DNA from: Caldimonas tepidiphila
GTDB lineage: Bacteria; Pseudomonadota; Gammaproteobacteria; Burkholderiales; Burkholderiaceae_C
DNA: 64,000 nucleotides
Direction of reading: 5' to 3'
NCBI RefSeq assembly: GCF_003569765.1
Contig: NZ_KZ983959.1
Location: forward strand, 4,408 to 68,407
Program-made: the position numbers and the translations under genes
The notes under the pieces: generated by a model
Told to the model about the DNA's origin: nothing
Seen by the model: only the letters and a program-made list of their open reading frames with translations
Database searches by the model: none
Shown here: in pieces, positions 48,201-56,431 of the stretch
Numbering within the stretch: position 1 is the first letter of the stretch
Layout: the number at the start of each line of letters is the position of its first letter

Positions 48201-50357
48201 TCAGCCCGGCCGCCAGCCCCTGAGGCTCGAGACGACGGCGAGCAGCTCGGCGGGCTCGACCGGCTTGGCCACGTGCATCTGGAAGCCGTGCGACAGCGCG
48301 CGCAGCCGGTCCTCGACGCGCGCGTAGGCGGTCAGCGCGATGGCCGGCACCGGCGCGCGGCCCGCGGCGCGCTCGCGCCGGCGCAGCTCCTGGATGAACT
48401 CGTAGCCGTCGCGCCCGGGCATGCCGATGTCGCTGATGACGACGCCCGGCTCCAGCCCCTCGGCCAGCGACAGCCCCTCGTCGGCCGAGGCCGCGGCCGC
48501 CACGCTTGCGCCGCTGCTCTCGAGCACCGAGGCCAGCAGTGTGCGTGCGTCGTCGTCGTCCTCCACCAGCAGCACCGTGCAGCCCTCGAGGCCGTAGCGC
48601 TCCATCTCCTCGGCGCCGAGCGTGCTGAGCGCGCGCGGGTTCACGCGCGGCTCGGACGAACTCTGCGGCGCCTGCACCGGCGCCAGCGGCAGGCACACGG
48701 TGAACACCGCGCCGCGGCCCGCGCCCTCGCTGTGCGCGGTGACGGTGCCGCCGTGCATCTCCACGAGCTGGCGCACGATCGCCAGCCCCAGCCCCAGCCC
48801 GCCGTGCTCACGCGTGGTGGAGGCGTCCACCTGGGTGAATCGCTCGAAGATGTGCGGCAGGAACTGCGGCTCGATTCCCGCGCCCGTGTCGCGCACCGCG
48901 AGCTCGACATGCGAGTTCACCCGCTCGACCGTCACCTGCACGCGTCCGCCCTTGGGCGTGAACTTCACCGCGTTGGCCACCAGGTTCCACACGATCTGCT
49001 GCAGCCGCTCCGGGTCGCCCGAGATGGGCCCGGCCTGCGGGTCCACCAGCAGCTGCAGCCGGATGTCCTTGGCGACCGCCGCGGGGCGCACCGCCTCCAC
49101 CGCCGCCTCGATCGCCTGCGAGGGCGAGAACAGCTGCACGTTCAGCCGCAGCTTGCCGCTGACGATGCGCGAGATGTCGAGCAGGTCCTCGACGATCTGC
49201 GCCTGCGCGCGCGCATTGCGGTCGATCGTGGTGATCGCGCGCTGCACCATCTCCGGCCCGAGCCGCCCGCCGGCGAGCATCTTGGTCCAGCCGAGGATCG
49301 AGGTCAGCGGCGTGCGCAGCTCGTGCGAGACGGTGGCGAGGAACTGGTCCTTGAGCCGGTTGGCCTCGGCCGCCTCCTTGTAGAGCCGGTCCTTCTCCTG
49401 CGCCTCGCGCTCGGCGTGCAGCCGCGCCTGGTGGGCCGCCTCGAAGAGCTTGGCCTTGTTCACGCCGATGGCCGCCTGCGCCGCGAGCGCCTCCACCAGC
49501 CGCTCGTGCTCGGCGGTGAAGACACCCGTCGCCTCGTGGCCGAAGAAGAGCCCTCCGACCACCTCGCCGTCGCCGAGCTTGACCGGCACCGCCAGGTAGC
49601 TGCGCACCGGCAGGTGTCCGGACGGCATGCCGTGGTAGGGCGCCATCTGTCCGTAGCGCGGGTCGCGCTGCACGTCGTCGAGACGCACCGGGCCCTTGCC
49701 ATGGAAGGTCGGCTCGAACACCTTGGTAGCGCGCGGCAGCGGGAAGTTGGAAAACCTCTCGCGCGGCACGCCCGACAGCACGTAGAGCGTGTAGCTCTCG
49801 CCCTTCGCGTCGATGAGGTTGTAGAAGAAGGCACCGAACTGCGCGCCGGTGAGCTGCGTCGCGGTGTCGGTGACGGCCTGCGCGATCTTCTCGACCTCGA
49901 GCTCCTGCAGGATCAGCAGGCCGATGCGGCGCATCGCCTCGCGCTCCGCCTCCTGCTGCTTCCTCGCGGCGATGCCCTGCACCTCGATGACGGTGCCCAC
50001 CACGCGGCCGTCGCGGCGGATCGGGCTGGCGGTGAAGGCCACCGGGTAGAAGCTGCCGTCCTTGTGCACGAACACCTCCTCGCCGCGCTCCTGGTTGTTC
50101 TGCGGCGCGGCGCGATCGATCGGGCAGTCCTCGAGCGGGTAGGGCGAGCCGTCGGGGCGGTGGTGATGCACGAAGTCGTGCAGCGGACGGCCCTGCACCT
50201 CCGCGAGCGTGAAGCCGGTGAGCTGCTCCGCGGCACGGTTCATGTAGGCGCAGTGCTGGCGCTCGTCCATCACGAACAGCGCGACGGTCGCGTTCTCGCA
50301 CACGTCCTGCAAAGGATTCAGCGGCGAATCAAGTCCCTCGGTCGGTAAAGCCTGCAT
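48201..50357 (-). CDS. Cytosolic PAS-GAF hybrid sensor histidine kinase with receiver domain
   Basis: This 718-residue kinase has no membrane segment. It has PAS (about 12-150, with an FVHKDGSFYPVAFTAS block), GAF (about 165-330), HisKA with VSHELRTPLTSI (near 344), HATPase (450-565; NLVANAVKFTPKGG) and a receiver (600-715; LVEDDDD, DIGMPGRDGYE, VAKPV). The ATG at 50357 is used; its ribosome site is weak. It is the first gene of the two-kinase operon. The tRNA-Arg gene lies 325 bases upstream. Confidence 0.92.
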   Translation of the reverse strand: MQALPTEGLDSPLNPLQDVCENATVALFVMDERQHCAYMNRAAEQLTGFTLAEVQGRPLHDFVHHHRPDGSPYPLEDCPIDRAAPQNNQERGEEVFVHKDGSFYPVAFTASPIRRDGRVVGTVIEVQGIAARKQQEAEREAMRRIGLLILQELEVEKIAQAVTDTATQLTGAQFGAFFYNLIDAKGESYTLYVLSGVPRERFSNFPLPRATKVFEPTFHGKGPVRLDDVQRDPRYGQMAPYHGMPSGHLPVRSYLAVPVKLGDGEVVGGLFFGHEATGVFTAEHERLVEALAAQAAIGVNKAKLFEAAHQARLHAEREAQEKDRLYKEAAEANRLKDQFLATVSHELRTPLTSILGWTKMLAGGRLGPEMVQRAITTIDRNARAQAQIVEDLLDISRIVSGKLRLNVQLFSPSQAIEAAVEAVRPAAVAKDIRLQLLVDPQAGPISGDPERLQQIVWNLVANAVKFTPKGGRVQVTVERVNSHVELAVRDTGAGIEPQFLPHIFERFTQVDASTTREHGGLGLGLAIVRQLVEMHGGTVTAHSEGAGRGAVFTVCLPLAPVQAPQSSSEPRVNPRALSTLGAEEMERYGLEGCTVLLVEDDDDARTLLASVLESSGASVAAAASADEGLSLAEGLEPGVVISDIGMPGRDGYEFIQELRRRERAAGRAPVPAIALTAYARVEDRLRALSHGFQMHVAKPVEPAELLAVVSSLRGWRPG

Positions 50358-50682
50358 CTTGGGTACGTCTGTGGCAGGAGCGGGAGCATGAGGGCTGCGG
50401 TCGCGTTCCCGGACTGTGCCGTGTCTTCCGCAGGGCACAGGCAGGCGAAAGCGAGGCTCGCGGCCTTCCGCTCCCGCGGCGCGGATCGAGCACCGGCGCC
50501 TTGCCACCGCCCGTTCGCCCCGGCTCCGGCCTCATGGATGCAATGCCGGAAAACATTGCCCCCTGCCGGGCGGCTTGCGCCGGACGACAGGAAACGAGGA
50601 CTTTCAGGGAGTTTTCGGAGACCGGCGGCCCGGATGCGCGCGAAGGCGGCATGGCAGCGTCGATCCGCAAGGAATGGAAGGT
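50358..50682. other. 325-bp spacer between the kinase operon and tRNA-Arg
   Basis: This minus-strand upstream region of the kinase operon holds no gene I can support. It has an AT-richer piece near 50540-50625. Open frames here continue through the tRNA on the other strand and are artefacts. No hairpin with a T-run follows the tRNA, so read-through from the tRNA promoter into the kinase operon is possible. Confidence 0.4.
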
Positions 50683-50758
50683 TGGCGCGCCCGGCTGGGA
50701 TCGAACCAGCAACCCCTGCCTTCGGAGGGCAGTACTCTATCCATTGAGCTACGGGCGC
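50683..50758 (-). tRNA. tRNA-Arg(CCG)
   Basis: A complete 76-base cloverleaf with encoded CCA. The acceptor stem is GCGCCCG/CGGGCGC. The anticodon stem CTGCC/GGCAG encloses the loop CTCCGAA with anticodon CCG, reading CGG codons. The T arm is GCTGG-TTCGATC-CCAGC. It reads on the minus strand. A TAGAAT -10 box at 50776-50771 lies 12 bases before the mature 5' end. Confidence 0.96.
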
Positions 50759-50770
50759 AACAGCACAGCC

Positions 50771-50776
50771 ATTCTA
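50771..50776 (-). promoter_or_regulatory. -10 box of the tRNA-Arg gene
   Basis: On the minus strand TAGAAT (5/6 to consensus) lies 12 bases before the mature tRNA. The -35 region is not recognisable; upstream DNA is unusually T-rich on this strand. Confidence 0.5.
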
Positions 50777-50789
50777 GCAGGACAAATAG

Positions 50790-50812
50790 AAAAAACCCTC
50801 TGTTTTTGAGGG
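50790..50812 (-). terminator. Small hairpin with U-run on the minus strand
   Basis: On the minus strand CCCTC-AAAAACA-GAGGG is followed by TTTTTT. The stem has only five pairs. It lies between the tRNA promoter and the promoter of the cytochrome gene, and could stop antisense transcripts from the cytochrome region entering the tRNA gene. Confidence 0.4.
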
Positions 50813-50820
50813 CCACTGCC

Positions 50821-50826
50821 TATAAT
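50821..50826 (+). promoter_or_regulatory. Consensus -10 box of the cytochrome c5-like gene
   Basis: A perfect TATAAT lies 80 bases before the ATG. No good -35 element is found at 17 bases upstream, so an activator or extended contacts may be needed. Confidence 0.5.
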
Positions 50827-50905
50827 CCGAAGTTTTGCGCCCGCCGATCCGGTAAAGGGTGTCACTTCTTCCGCCTCACTTACCACTCGCTGTCCGAGGA
50901 ATTTC

Positions 50906-51784
50906 ATGAGCGTTCAGTCCGATCTCAACCAGGAACACGACGGCCCGCACGAAGGCCCGATCAGGACCCCCAAGCAGTTGATGTGGGCGGTGATCTTCGC
51001 GTTCCTGATCCCGATCGTCGGCATCGGCCTGCTCGTGACCTACGTCGCCACGGGCCAGAAGTCGGGCGCGGGCAGCAACGCGCTCAGCGAGGAGGCGGTG
51101 GCGCTGCGCATCCAGCCGGTCGGCCACGTCGAGCTGCGCGACGCCTCGGGCCCCGCCGTAGTCCGCACCGGCGAAGAGGCCTTCAAGGTCCAGTGCGCCG
51201 CCTGCCACACCAGTGGCGCGGCCGGTGCACCGAAGGTGGGTGATGCCGGCGCCTGGGGCGCGCGCATCTCGCAGGGCTTCGAGACGCTGCTCGCCTCGGC
51301 ACTGAAGGGCAAGGGCGCGATGCCGCCGCAGGCCGGCGGCGCGCTCAGCGACCACGAGGTCGCCCGCGCGGTGGTCTACATGGCCAACAACTCCGGCGGC
51401 AAGCTGGCCGAGCCGGCCGCCCCTGCCGGCGCCCCGGCCCCGGCCGCGCCCTCGCAGGCCGCGCCCCCGTCCCCGCCGCCCACCCAGCCCGCTGCCGCAG
51501 CGGCGCAACCCGCAGCGACGGCGCCCGCTGCACCGGCCGCGACGGCGAACGCCGGCGAAGCGCTGTACAAGCAGGCCTGCGCCGCCTGCCACACCGCCGG
51601 CGTGGCCGGCGCGCCGAAGCTCGGCGACAAGGCCGGCTGGGCGCCCCGCCTCGGCCAGGGCCTCGATGGCCTGAGCGCCAGCGCGATCAAGGGCAAGGGC
51701 GCGATGCCCCCGCGCGGCGCGAGCACCGCTTCCGATGCCGAGATCCGCGCCGCCGTCGAGTACATGATCGGCACCGTGAAGTAA
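50906..51784 (+). CDS. Membrane-anchored cytochrome c5-family protein with two heme domains
   Basis: This 292-residue protein has one membrane helix (residues 26-47) that anchors it to the inner membrane, and two class I cytochrome domains in the periplasm. Both read CAACHT-GxAGAPK-GD (near residues 96 and 227) and both end with KGKGAMPP, giving the Met ligand. The two are linked by about 55 residues of almost pure Pro/Ala. The domains are clearly duplicates. Such proteins carry electrons to oxidases. A terminator follows the gene. Confidence 0.93.
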   Translation: MSVQSDLNQEHDGPHEGPIRTPKQLMWAVIFAFLIPIVGIGLLVTYVATGQKSGAGSNALSEEAVALRIQPVGHVELRDASGPAVVRTGEEAFKVQCAACHTSGAAGAPKVGDAGAWGARISQGFETLLASALKGKGAMPPQAGGALSDHEVARAVVYMANNSGGKLAEPAAPAGAPAPAAPSQAAPPSPPPTQPAAAAAQPAATAPAAPAATANAGEALYKQACAACHTAGVAGAPKLGDKAGWAPRLGQGLDGLSASAIKGKGAMPPRGASTASDAEIRAAVEYMIGTVK

Positions 51785-51812
51785 GCAGGCGCTCGCCTCT
51801 CGCTCACGAAAG

Positions 51813-51839
51813 GCCGGCCCTCAGGGGCCGGCTTTTTTT
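51813..51839. terminator. Bidirectional terminator between convergent genes
   Basis: The stem GCCGGCCC...GGGCCGGC is followed by TTTTTTT on the plus strand, ending the cytochrome transcript. On the other strand the same stem lies across the stop codon of the diguanylate cyclase gene (51821-51823), with a less clean A-run behind it. Confidence 0.85.
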
Positions 51840-53341
51840 CGTCCCGGCACACCCTCCGCGGGTGGCCTCGCCCCCGCGCCCGCCTCCCCTTGCACGGGGC
51901 GTATCTCGCCGACCCAGGCGTAGCCGTTGCGGCCGTTCTGCTTGACGTGGTAGAGCGCCTCGTCGGTGCGCATCAGCAGGCCCGCCATGTCGCAGCCGTC
52001 GTGCGGGAACAGCGCGATGCCGATGCTCGCGCCCACCTGCCCGCTGCCGCCCTCCAGGTCGAGCGGTTGGGACAGGCTGCGGATCAGGCGCAGGGCGACG
52101 TCGGCCGCCTGGGGCAGGCGCTCGACCCCGCGCAGCAGCACCGCGAACTCGTCGCCGCCGGTGCGCGCGACGAGGTGCGGCGCGCGCACCTCGTCGCGCA
52201 TGCGCTGGGCGAGCTGGCGCAGCGCGGCATCGCCCGCGGGATGGCCGAGCCGGTCGTTGATCGCCTTGAAGCCGTCGAGGTCCACCAGCAGCAGCGCCCC
52301 GGGCGCCTCGTCGAGCCGCGCCCGCAGCAGCGCCTCGCCCAGCTGCTCCTGGAACATGCGGCGGTTGGGCAGCCGCGTCAGCGCGTCGTGGAAGGCCATG
52401 AAACGGATGCGGGCCCGGCTGCGCAGCGTCACATGCACCAGCAGCCCGGAGCCGATGCTCATCAGCGCGCCGAGCACCGCCAGCATCGCGGTTGGCTCGC
52501 TCCACTGCCGCCAGCCGGCCTCGGGACGCGCCGCCAGCTCCCATTCGCCGGTGCCCGGCAGCGACATGCGCAACGCCACGTGCGGCTGGCCGAACAGCGC
52601 CGCATCGCCCCACAGCACCGCGTCCCCACCCGCGGGCCCGCCGTGCAATGCCCGCATCGCGACGCGCAGGCCGACCTGGGCCGAGGCCTGCCGCAGGCGC
52701 TCGAAGAACTGCCGCGCGTCGATCAGCACCGCGACCGTGCCCCAGTAGCGATCCCGTTCGGACGCGCTGTGCGGCATCGCCAGGAACACCGGCGTGTAGG
52801 CGACGAGGACCTCGTCGTCGGGGCCCAGGGCCACCGGTCCGGTCGTGAGGCTTCGGCGGGACGCCCGCACGGCGGCCAGGGCGTCGAGGTGCCGCCGGGG
52901 ATCGGCCTCGGCGGCCCCGGAGACGGGCTCGTCGATCGCGAAGGCCGGGACGGTGTTGCTGCCGCGGATCAGGGACACGCCGCGGATCAGCGCCTCGCCC
53001 TGCGTGAAACCCTCGGCGAGCTCCATGAACAGCGCCCGGTCGATGCCGCCGCGCAGCGCGATGATCCGCCCCAGGCCCTCGCTGAGCGCGAGCGCCGACG
53101 GCAGCCGCTGCATCAGCTGGGCCTGCAGCCCGTTGAGGCGCTCGCCGACCAGCACCTGCTGCTGGTGCAGCTCGGCGCGCCATTGCGCCTGCGTCGCGAG
53201 CGCCGTGAGCGAGAGCAGCAGCAGCCCCGCCAGCGTCGAGATCAGCCTGATGCCGGCCGGCGCCCGCAGCAGGTCCTGCCACGAGCGGGCGCCGTAGCGG
53301 CGTCCCGCGAACAGCAGGCGGCGCAAGCGGCCGAGCGGCAT
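51821..53341 (-). CDS. Membrane diguanylate cyclase with CHASE-like sensor
   Basis: This 506-residue protein has a helix (about 35-55), a periplasmic CHASE-like domain (60-285; FTQGEALIRGVSLIRGSN), a second helix (290-312) and a GGDEF domain (335-490). The catalytic motif is intact (RTGGDEFAVLL, near 395). The inhibitory site is degenerate (RAPH in place of RxxD), so product feedback is probably weak. The ATG at 53341 is preferred over an upstream TTG because GGAGGGGG lies just before it. The stop codon is inside a terminator hairpin. Confidence 0.92.
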   Translation of the reverse strand: MPLGRLRRLLFAGRRYGARSWQDLLRAPAGIRLISTLAGLLLLSLTALATQAQWRAELHQQQVLVGERLNGLQAQLMQRLPSALALSEGLGRIIALRGGIDRALFMELAEGFTQGEALIRGVSLIRGSNTVPAFAIDEPVSGAAEADPRRHLDALAAVRASRRSLTTGPVALGPDDEVLVAYTPVFLAMPHSASERDRYWGTVAVLIDARQFFERLRQASAQVGLRVAMRALHGGPAGGDAVLWGDAALFGQPHVALRMSLPGTGEWELAARPEAGWRQWSEPTAMLAVLGALMSIGSGLLVHVTLRSRARIRFMAFHDALTRLPNRRMFQEQLGEALLRARLDEAPGALLLVDLDGFKAINDRLGHPAGDAALRQLAQRMRDEVRAPHLVARTGGDEFAVLLRGVERLPQAADVALRLIRSLSQPLDLEGGSGQVGASIGIALFPHDGCDMAGLLMRTDEALYHVKQNGRNGYAWVGEIRPVQGEAGAGARPPAEGVPGRKKAGP

Positions 53342-53424
53342 CGTGGATCCCCCTCCCAAGGAATCCCTACTCTAGCCAGCGCTTCATGCCCGCAGGGCGC
53401 GGCGCCCCCCCTGCCTCGCGGGGG

Positions 53425-53967
53425 TCAGGTCGATTTTTCCTGCTCGGGACTCAGGCGGTAGCCGTGGCGCCCGGGCAGCTCCGCGAAGGGCAGCTCCTGC
53501 ACGGGCCAGGCGCCGGATTCGACCGCGGCGGCGGCCAGGTGCATGTCCTGCGGATGCACGAGGCCGAGGCCGAGGTCGGTGGCGAGGAAGAGCCGGCCCT
53601 GCTCGTCGAGCAGCGCGGCCTCGAAGCGCGCGTCGCGCCCGGTGTGCGAGACGAGGCGCGGCGCCGCCCCCGCAGCCTGCTCGTGCAGCCGCCACACCCA
53701 GGGCGCCGCCTCCAGCTCGACGTAGACGCGCTGCGGCCCGTTCTGGAAGAACCAGGCGCCGCGCTCGTCGGCGGCGTAGTTGCGGCCGATGAACTCGCGC
53801 AGCACGTCGTGCTCGACGCGGCTGCCCCTCGAGCGCGGGAAGGGGCCGGCCGCCTGCGCGGCCTCGTCGCGCAGCCACCAGTCGCCGCGCGCGTCGAGCG
53901 CGAGCCAGCCCCAGGCATGCGGCACGTTCGGCCACTTCTTCAGCGCCGCCTTGACGATCTCGTCCAT
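53425..53967 (-). CDS. Conserved Burkholderiales protein of unknown function
   Basis: This 180-residue cytoplasmic protein begins MDEIVKAALKKWPNVPHAWG, continues LALDARGDWWLRD, and has FIGRNYAADERGAWFFQNGPQ (in pieces). I recall similar proteins widely in Burkholderiales under a DUF name whose number I cannot state with certainty. The ending (LGLVHPQDMHLAAAA) suggests a second small beta domain. Function unknown. It ends the minus-strand run that begins with purU, 14 bases after the YheT-like gene. Confidence 0.78.
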   Translation of the reverse strand: MDEIVKAALKKWPNVPHAWGWLALDARGDWWLRDEAAQAAGPFPRSRGSRVEHDVLREFIGRNYAADERGAWFFQNGPQRVYVELEAAPWVWRLHEQAAGAAPRLVSHTGRDARFEAALLDEQGRLFLATDLGLGLVHPQDMHLAAAAVESGAWPVQELPFAELPGRHGYRLSPEQEKST

Positions 53968-53981
53968 GCCCCGATCCTCCC

Positions 53982-55007
53982 TCAGAGTTGACGCCGCATC
54001 CAGTCCATCACCGCCGCGGGCAGGGACATCACGTGCCCGGGAAAGCGCCCGGCCGGAAAACCCACGTGGCCGCCGCAGGCCGGCTGCCACAGCGTGACCG
54101 CGGGGCCCGCCCCGGACGGCCCGGGCAGGCACTCGGCCGGCACGAAGGGATCGTTGCGGGCGTTGAGCACCAGCGCCGGCAGGTGGCGCATCGACGCGAG
54201 CCCCGGCTTGGCCGAGGCGCGCGCCCAGTAGTCCTCGGTGTCGCGGAAGCCGTGCAGCGGCGCGGTGAAGAGGTTGTCGAACTCGTAGAGGTCGCGCACC
54301 GCCTGCAGCTTCTCGGCGTCGAACAGCCCCGGGTGCTGCGCGAGCTTGGCCAGCGCCTTGGGCCGCATCGAGCGCAGGAACATGCGGTTGTAGAGCAGCC
54401 GGTTCAGGCCCCGCCCGATCGCCCGCCCGCCCGCGGCGAGGTCCACCGGCGCGCTGACCGCCGCGACCGCGCGCACGAGCCGCGTGCCCTCCGCGCCCGC
54501 CTCCTGCGCCCAGCGCAGCAGCGCATTGCCGCCCAGCGAGACGCCCACCGCGACCATCGGAGCGGCGTGCTGCGCGCGCAGCCGCGCGAGCATCCAGCCG
54601 AGCTCCTCGAAGTCGCCCGAGTGGTAGGCGCGCGGCGCGAGGTTCAGCTCGCCCGAGCAGCCGCGGAAGTGCGGCACCACGCAGTGCCAGCCGTGCATGC
54701 GCGCCCAGTGCGCGAAGGCCTGCGCGTAGTGGCTGGCCGACGAGCCCTCGAGCCCGTGGAACAGCACCAGCCAGGGCGCACGCCCGGGCAGCGGGGATTC
54801 GGCGACGAGGTGGTCGACGTCGACGAAGTCGCCGTCGGGCGTGTGCCAGCGCTCGCGGCGCCAGCGCGGCGCCTCGCCCTCGTAGCGGCGCGAGAACAGC
54901 GCCGGCCAGATCGTCTGCGCGTGGCCGCCGAGGACGCCTGCGCCGCCGAGCCAGAACGGCGGGCGCCAGCCCGGCAGGCCGGCCGAGGGCTCGAGCGCGA
55001 GGCTCAA
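53982..55007 (-). CDS. YheT-family alpha/beta hydrolase
   Basis: This 341-residue hydrolase has the catalytic triad of the YheT/ABHD family: Ser in GVSLGGNALL, Asp in NARNDPF and His in CGGHVGF. The block GGHAQTIWPALF near the N-terminus is diagnostic. No ATG exists before that block; the TTG at 55007 overlaps the stop of the NTF2-like gene as TTGA, so coupled translation from TTG is the best guess. Substrates of this family are poorly known. Confidence 0.85.
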   Translation of the reverse strand: MSLALEPSAGLPGWRPPFWLGGAGVLGGHAQTIWPALFSRRYEGEAPRWRRERWHTPDGDFVDVDHLVAESPLPGRAPWLVLFHGLEGSSASHYAQAFAHWARMHGWHCVVPHFRGCSGELNLAPRAYHSGDFEELGWMLARLRAQHAAPMVAVGVSLGGNALLRWAQEAGAEGTRLVRAVAAVSAPVDLAAGGRAIGRGLNRLLYNRMFLRSMRPKALAKLAQHPGLFDAEKLQAVRDLYEFDNLFTAPLHGFRDTEDYWARASAKPGLASMRHLPALVLNARNDPFVPAECLPGPSGAGPAVTLWQPACGGHVGFPAGRFPGHVMSLPAAVMDWMRRQL

Positions 55008-55444
55008 TGCAGCAGCACGGGCTGCTCGGTGACCTCGGCCAGCTCGCGCGTGACGCTCGGGCTGGCATGGTGGCAGACCATGCGCCAGCCGAGCGGGGTC
55101 TTGACGTAGACGTTGGTCGCCAGTGCCCAGCCGGTGTGCGGCTCGCCGTCGGGGCCGAGCGTCTGCACGCGCTCGAGCACGCTGTGCACCGCGCTGTCGA
55201 GCGTCTGCACGCGCCGCACCTGCTCCGGGTAGACCGGCACCGCGCCCTGCGAGAACATCGCGTCGAAGGCGGCGCGGATCGCCTCGCTGCCGACGAGGCG
55301 CTGCCCGCCCGGGTGGACGCAGACGATCTCCTCGTCGTCGGCCCACAGCGACATCAGCCGGTCGAGGTCGCCCTGCTGGAGCGCCTCGTAGAACTGCAGC
55401 TCGGTGTGGTCCGGCGAGGCCGGCGGGGGCTTGGGGCTGGGCAT
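55004..55444 (-). CDS. NTF2/SnoaL-like protein
   Basis: This 146-residue protein has the cone-shaped NTF2 fold: HTELQFYEALQQGDLDRLMSLW, EIVCVHPGGQRLVG, and ATNVYVKTPLGWRMVCHHAS. This resembles a common proteobacterial group often annotated as nuclear transport factor 2 family or DUF-type ketosteroid-isomerase-like proteins. Catalytic function is not evident. It lies between purU (16 bases) and the YheT-like gene (overlap of four bases). Confidence 0.85.
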   Translation of the reverse strand: MPSPKPPPASPDHTELQFYEALQQGDLDRLMSLWADDEEIVCVHPGGQRLVGSEAIRAAFDAMFSQGAVPVYPEQVRRVQTLDSAVHSVLERVQTLGPDGEPHTGWALATNVYVKTPLGWRMVCHHASPSVTRELAEVTEQPVLLH

Positions 55445-55460
55445 GGCGCGGTCCGGTTCC

Positions 55461-56345
55461 TTACCTGAAGATCACCGTCTTGTGGCCGTTCATCAGCACG
55501 CGGTGCTCGACGTGCCAGCGCACCGCGCGCGCGAGCACGACGCACTCGACGTCGCGGCCGACCGCGGTGAAGTCCTCGGGGCTGAGCGAGTGGTCCACGC
55601 GCTCGACGTCCTGCTCGATGATCGGGCCCTCGTCGAGGTCGGCGGTGACGTAGTGCGCGGTCGCGCCGATCAGCTTCACACCGCGGTCGTGCGCCTGGTA
55701 GTAGGGCTTGGCCCCCTTGAAGCTCGGCAGGAAGCTGTGGTGGATGTTGATCGCGCGGCCCTTGAGGAAGGCGCAGAACTCGGGGCTGAGGATCTGCATG
55801 TAGCGCGCGAGCACGACGAGGTCGATCTCCTGCTGCTCGACGAGCGCCTCGACCTGGCGCTCCTGCGCGCGCTTGACCTCGGCGGCGCTGCCGGTGGGCA
55901 GCGGCAGGTGGTGGAACTCGAGCCCGTAGCTCGCGGCGAGCTCGGCGAAGTCGGGGTGGTTGGAGACGATGGCCGGGATCTCGACGTCGAGCTGGCCGCT
56001 TTGCCAGCGGAACAGCAGGTCGTTGAGGCAGTGCCCGTGCTTGCTGACCATCAGCAGCAGGCGCGGCTTGCGCGCGAGGCTGTGGAAGCGCGCGTCCATG
56101 CCGAACTGCTGGCGCACGTTGACGAACAGCCGGTCGAGCGTGGCCACGTCGGCGAGGTGATCGGGCGCCTGGAAATGCACGCGCATGAAGAACAGCCCGG
56201 TGCCGTCCGGATCCTGGACGTCGCCGAACTGCTGCGAGTCGATGATGTTGCAGCCGGCCTGGTAGAGCAGGCCGGAGACGGCATAGACGATGCCCTTGGT
56301 GTCCCGGCAGGACAGGGTCAGCACGAAGTCTTGGGCTTTGGACAT
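55461..56345 (-). CDS. purU: Formyltetrahydrofolate deformylase
   Basis: PurU hydrolyses 10-formyl-tetrahydrofolate to formate and tetrahydrofolate, balancing one-carbon units. It has 294 residues: an ACT regulatory domain (1-85; LTLSCRDTKGIVYAVSGLL) and a formyltransferase-like domain with NIHHSFLPSFKGA and ADLDEGPIIEQD, which hold the catalytic Asn, His and Asp. The ATG at 56345 is chosen over one eight codons earlier because AAAGGA lies before it. Confidence 0.94.
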   Translation of the reverse strand: MSKAQDFVLTLSCRDTKGIVYAVSGLLYQAGCNIIDSQQFGDVQDPDGTGLFFMRVHFQAPDHLADVATLDRLFVNVRQQFGMDARFHSLARKPRLLLMVSKHGHCLNDLLFRWQSGQLDVEIPAIVSNHPDFAELAASYGLEFHHLPLPTGSAAEVKRAQERQVEALVEQQEIDLVVLARYMQILSPEFCAFLKGRAINIHHSFLPSFKGAKPYYQAHDRGVKLIGATAHYVTADLDEGPIIEQDVERVDHSLSPEDFTAVGRDVECVVLARAVRWHVEHRVLMNGHKTVIFR

Positions 56346-56431
56346 GGGCTTCCTTTGGGGAAGCGGCATTGTACGGAGGTGCCCGCGCCCCCTGCCCTGG
56401 ACCCGTCTCCCGCCCGCGCCCTCGCGGCGGC

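Noticed and set aside
50501-50809. Plus-strand frame whose translation contains GWDRTSNPCLRRAVLYPLSY
   Set aside because: This is the reverse strand of tRNA-Arg(CCG), a well-known false protein in databases.
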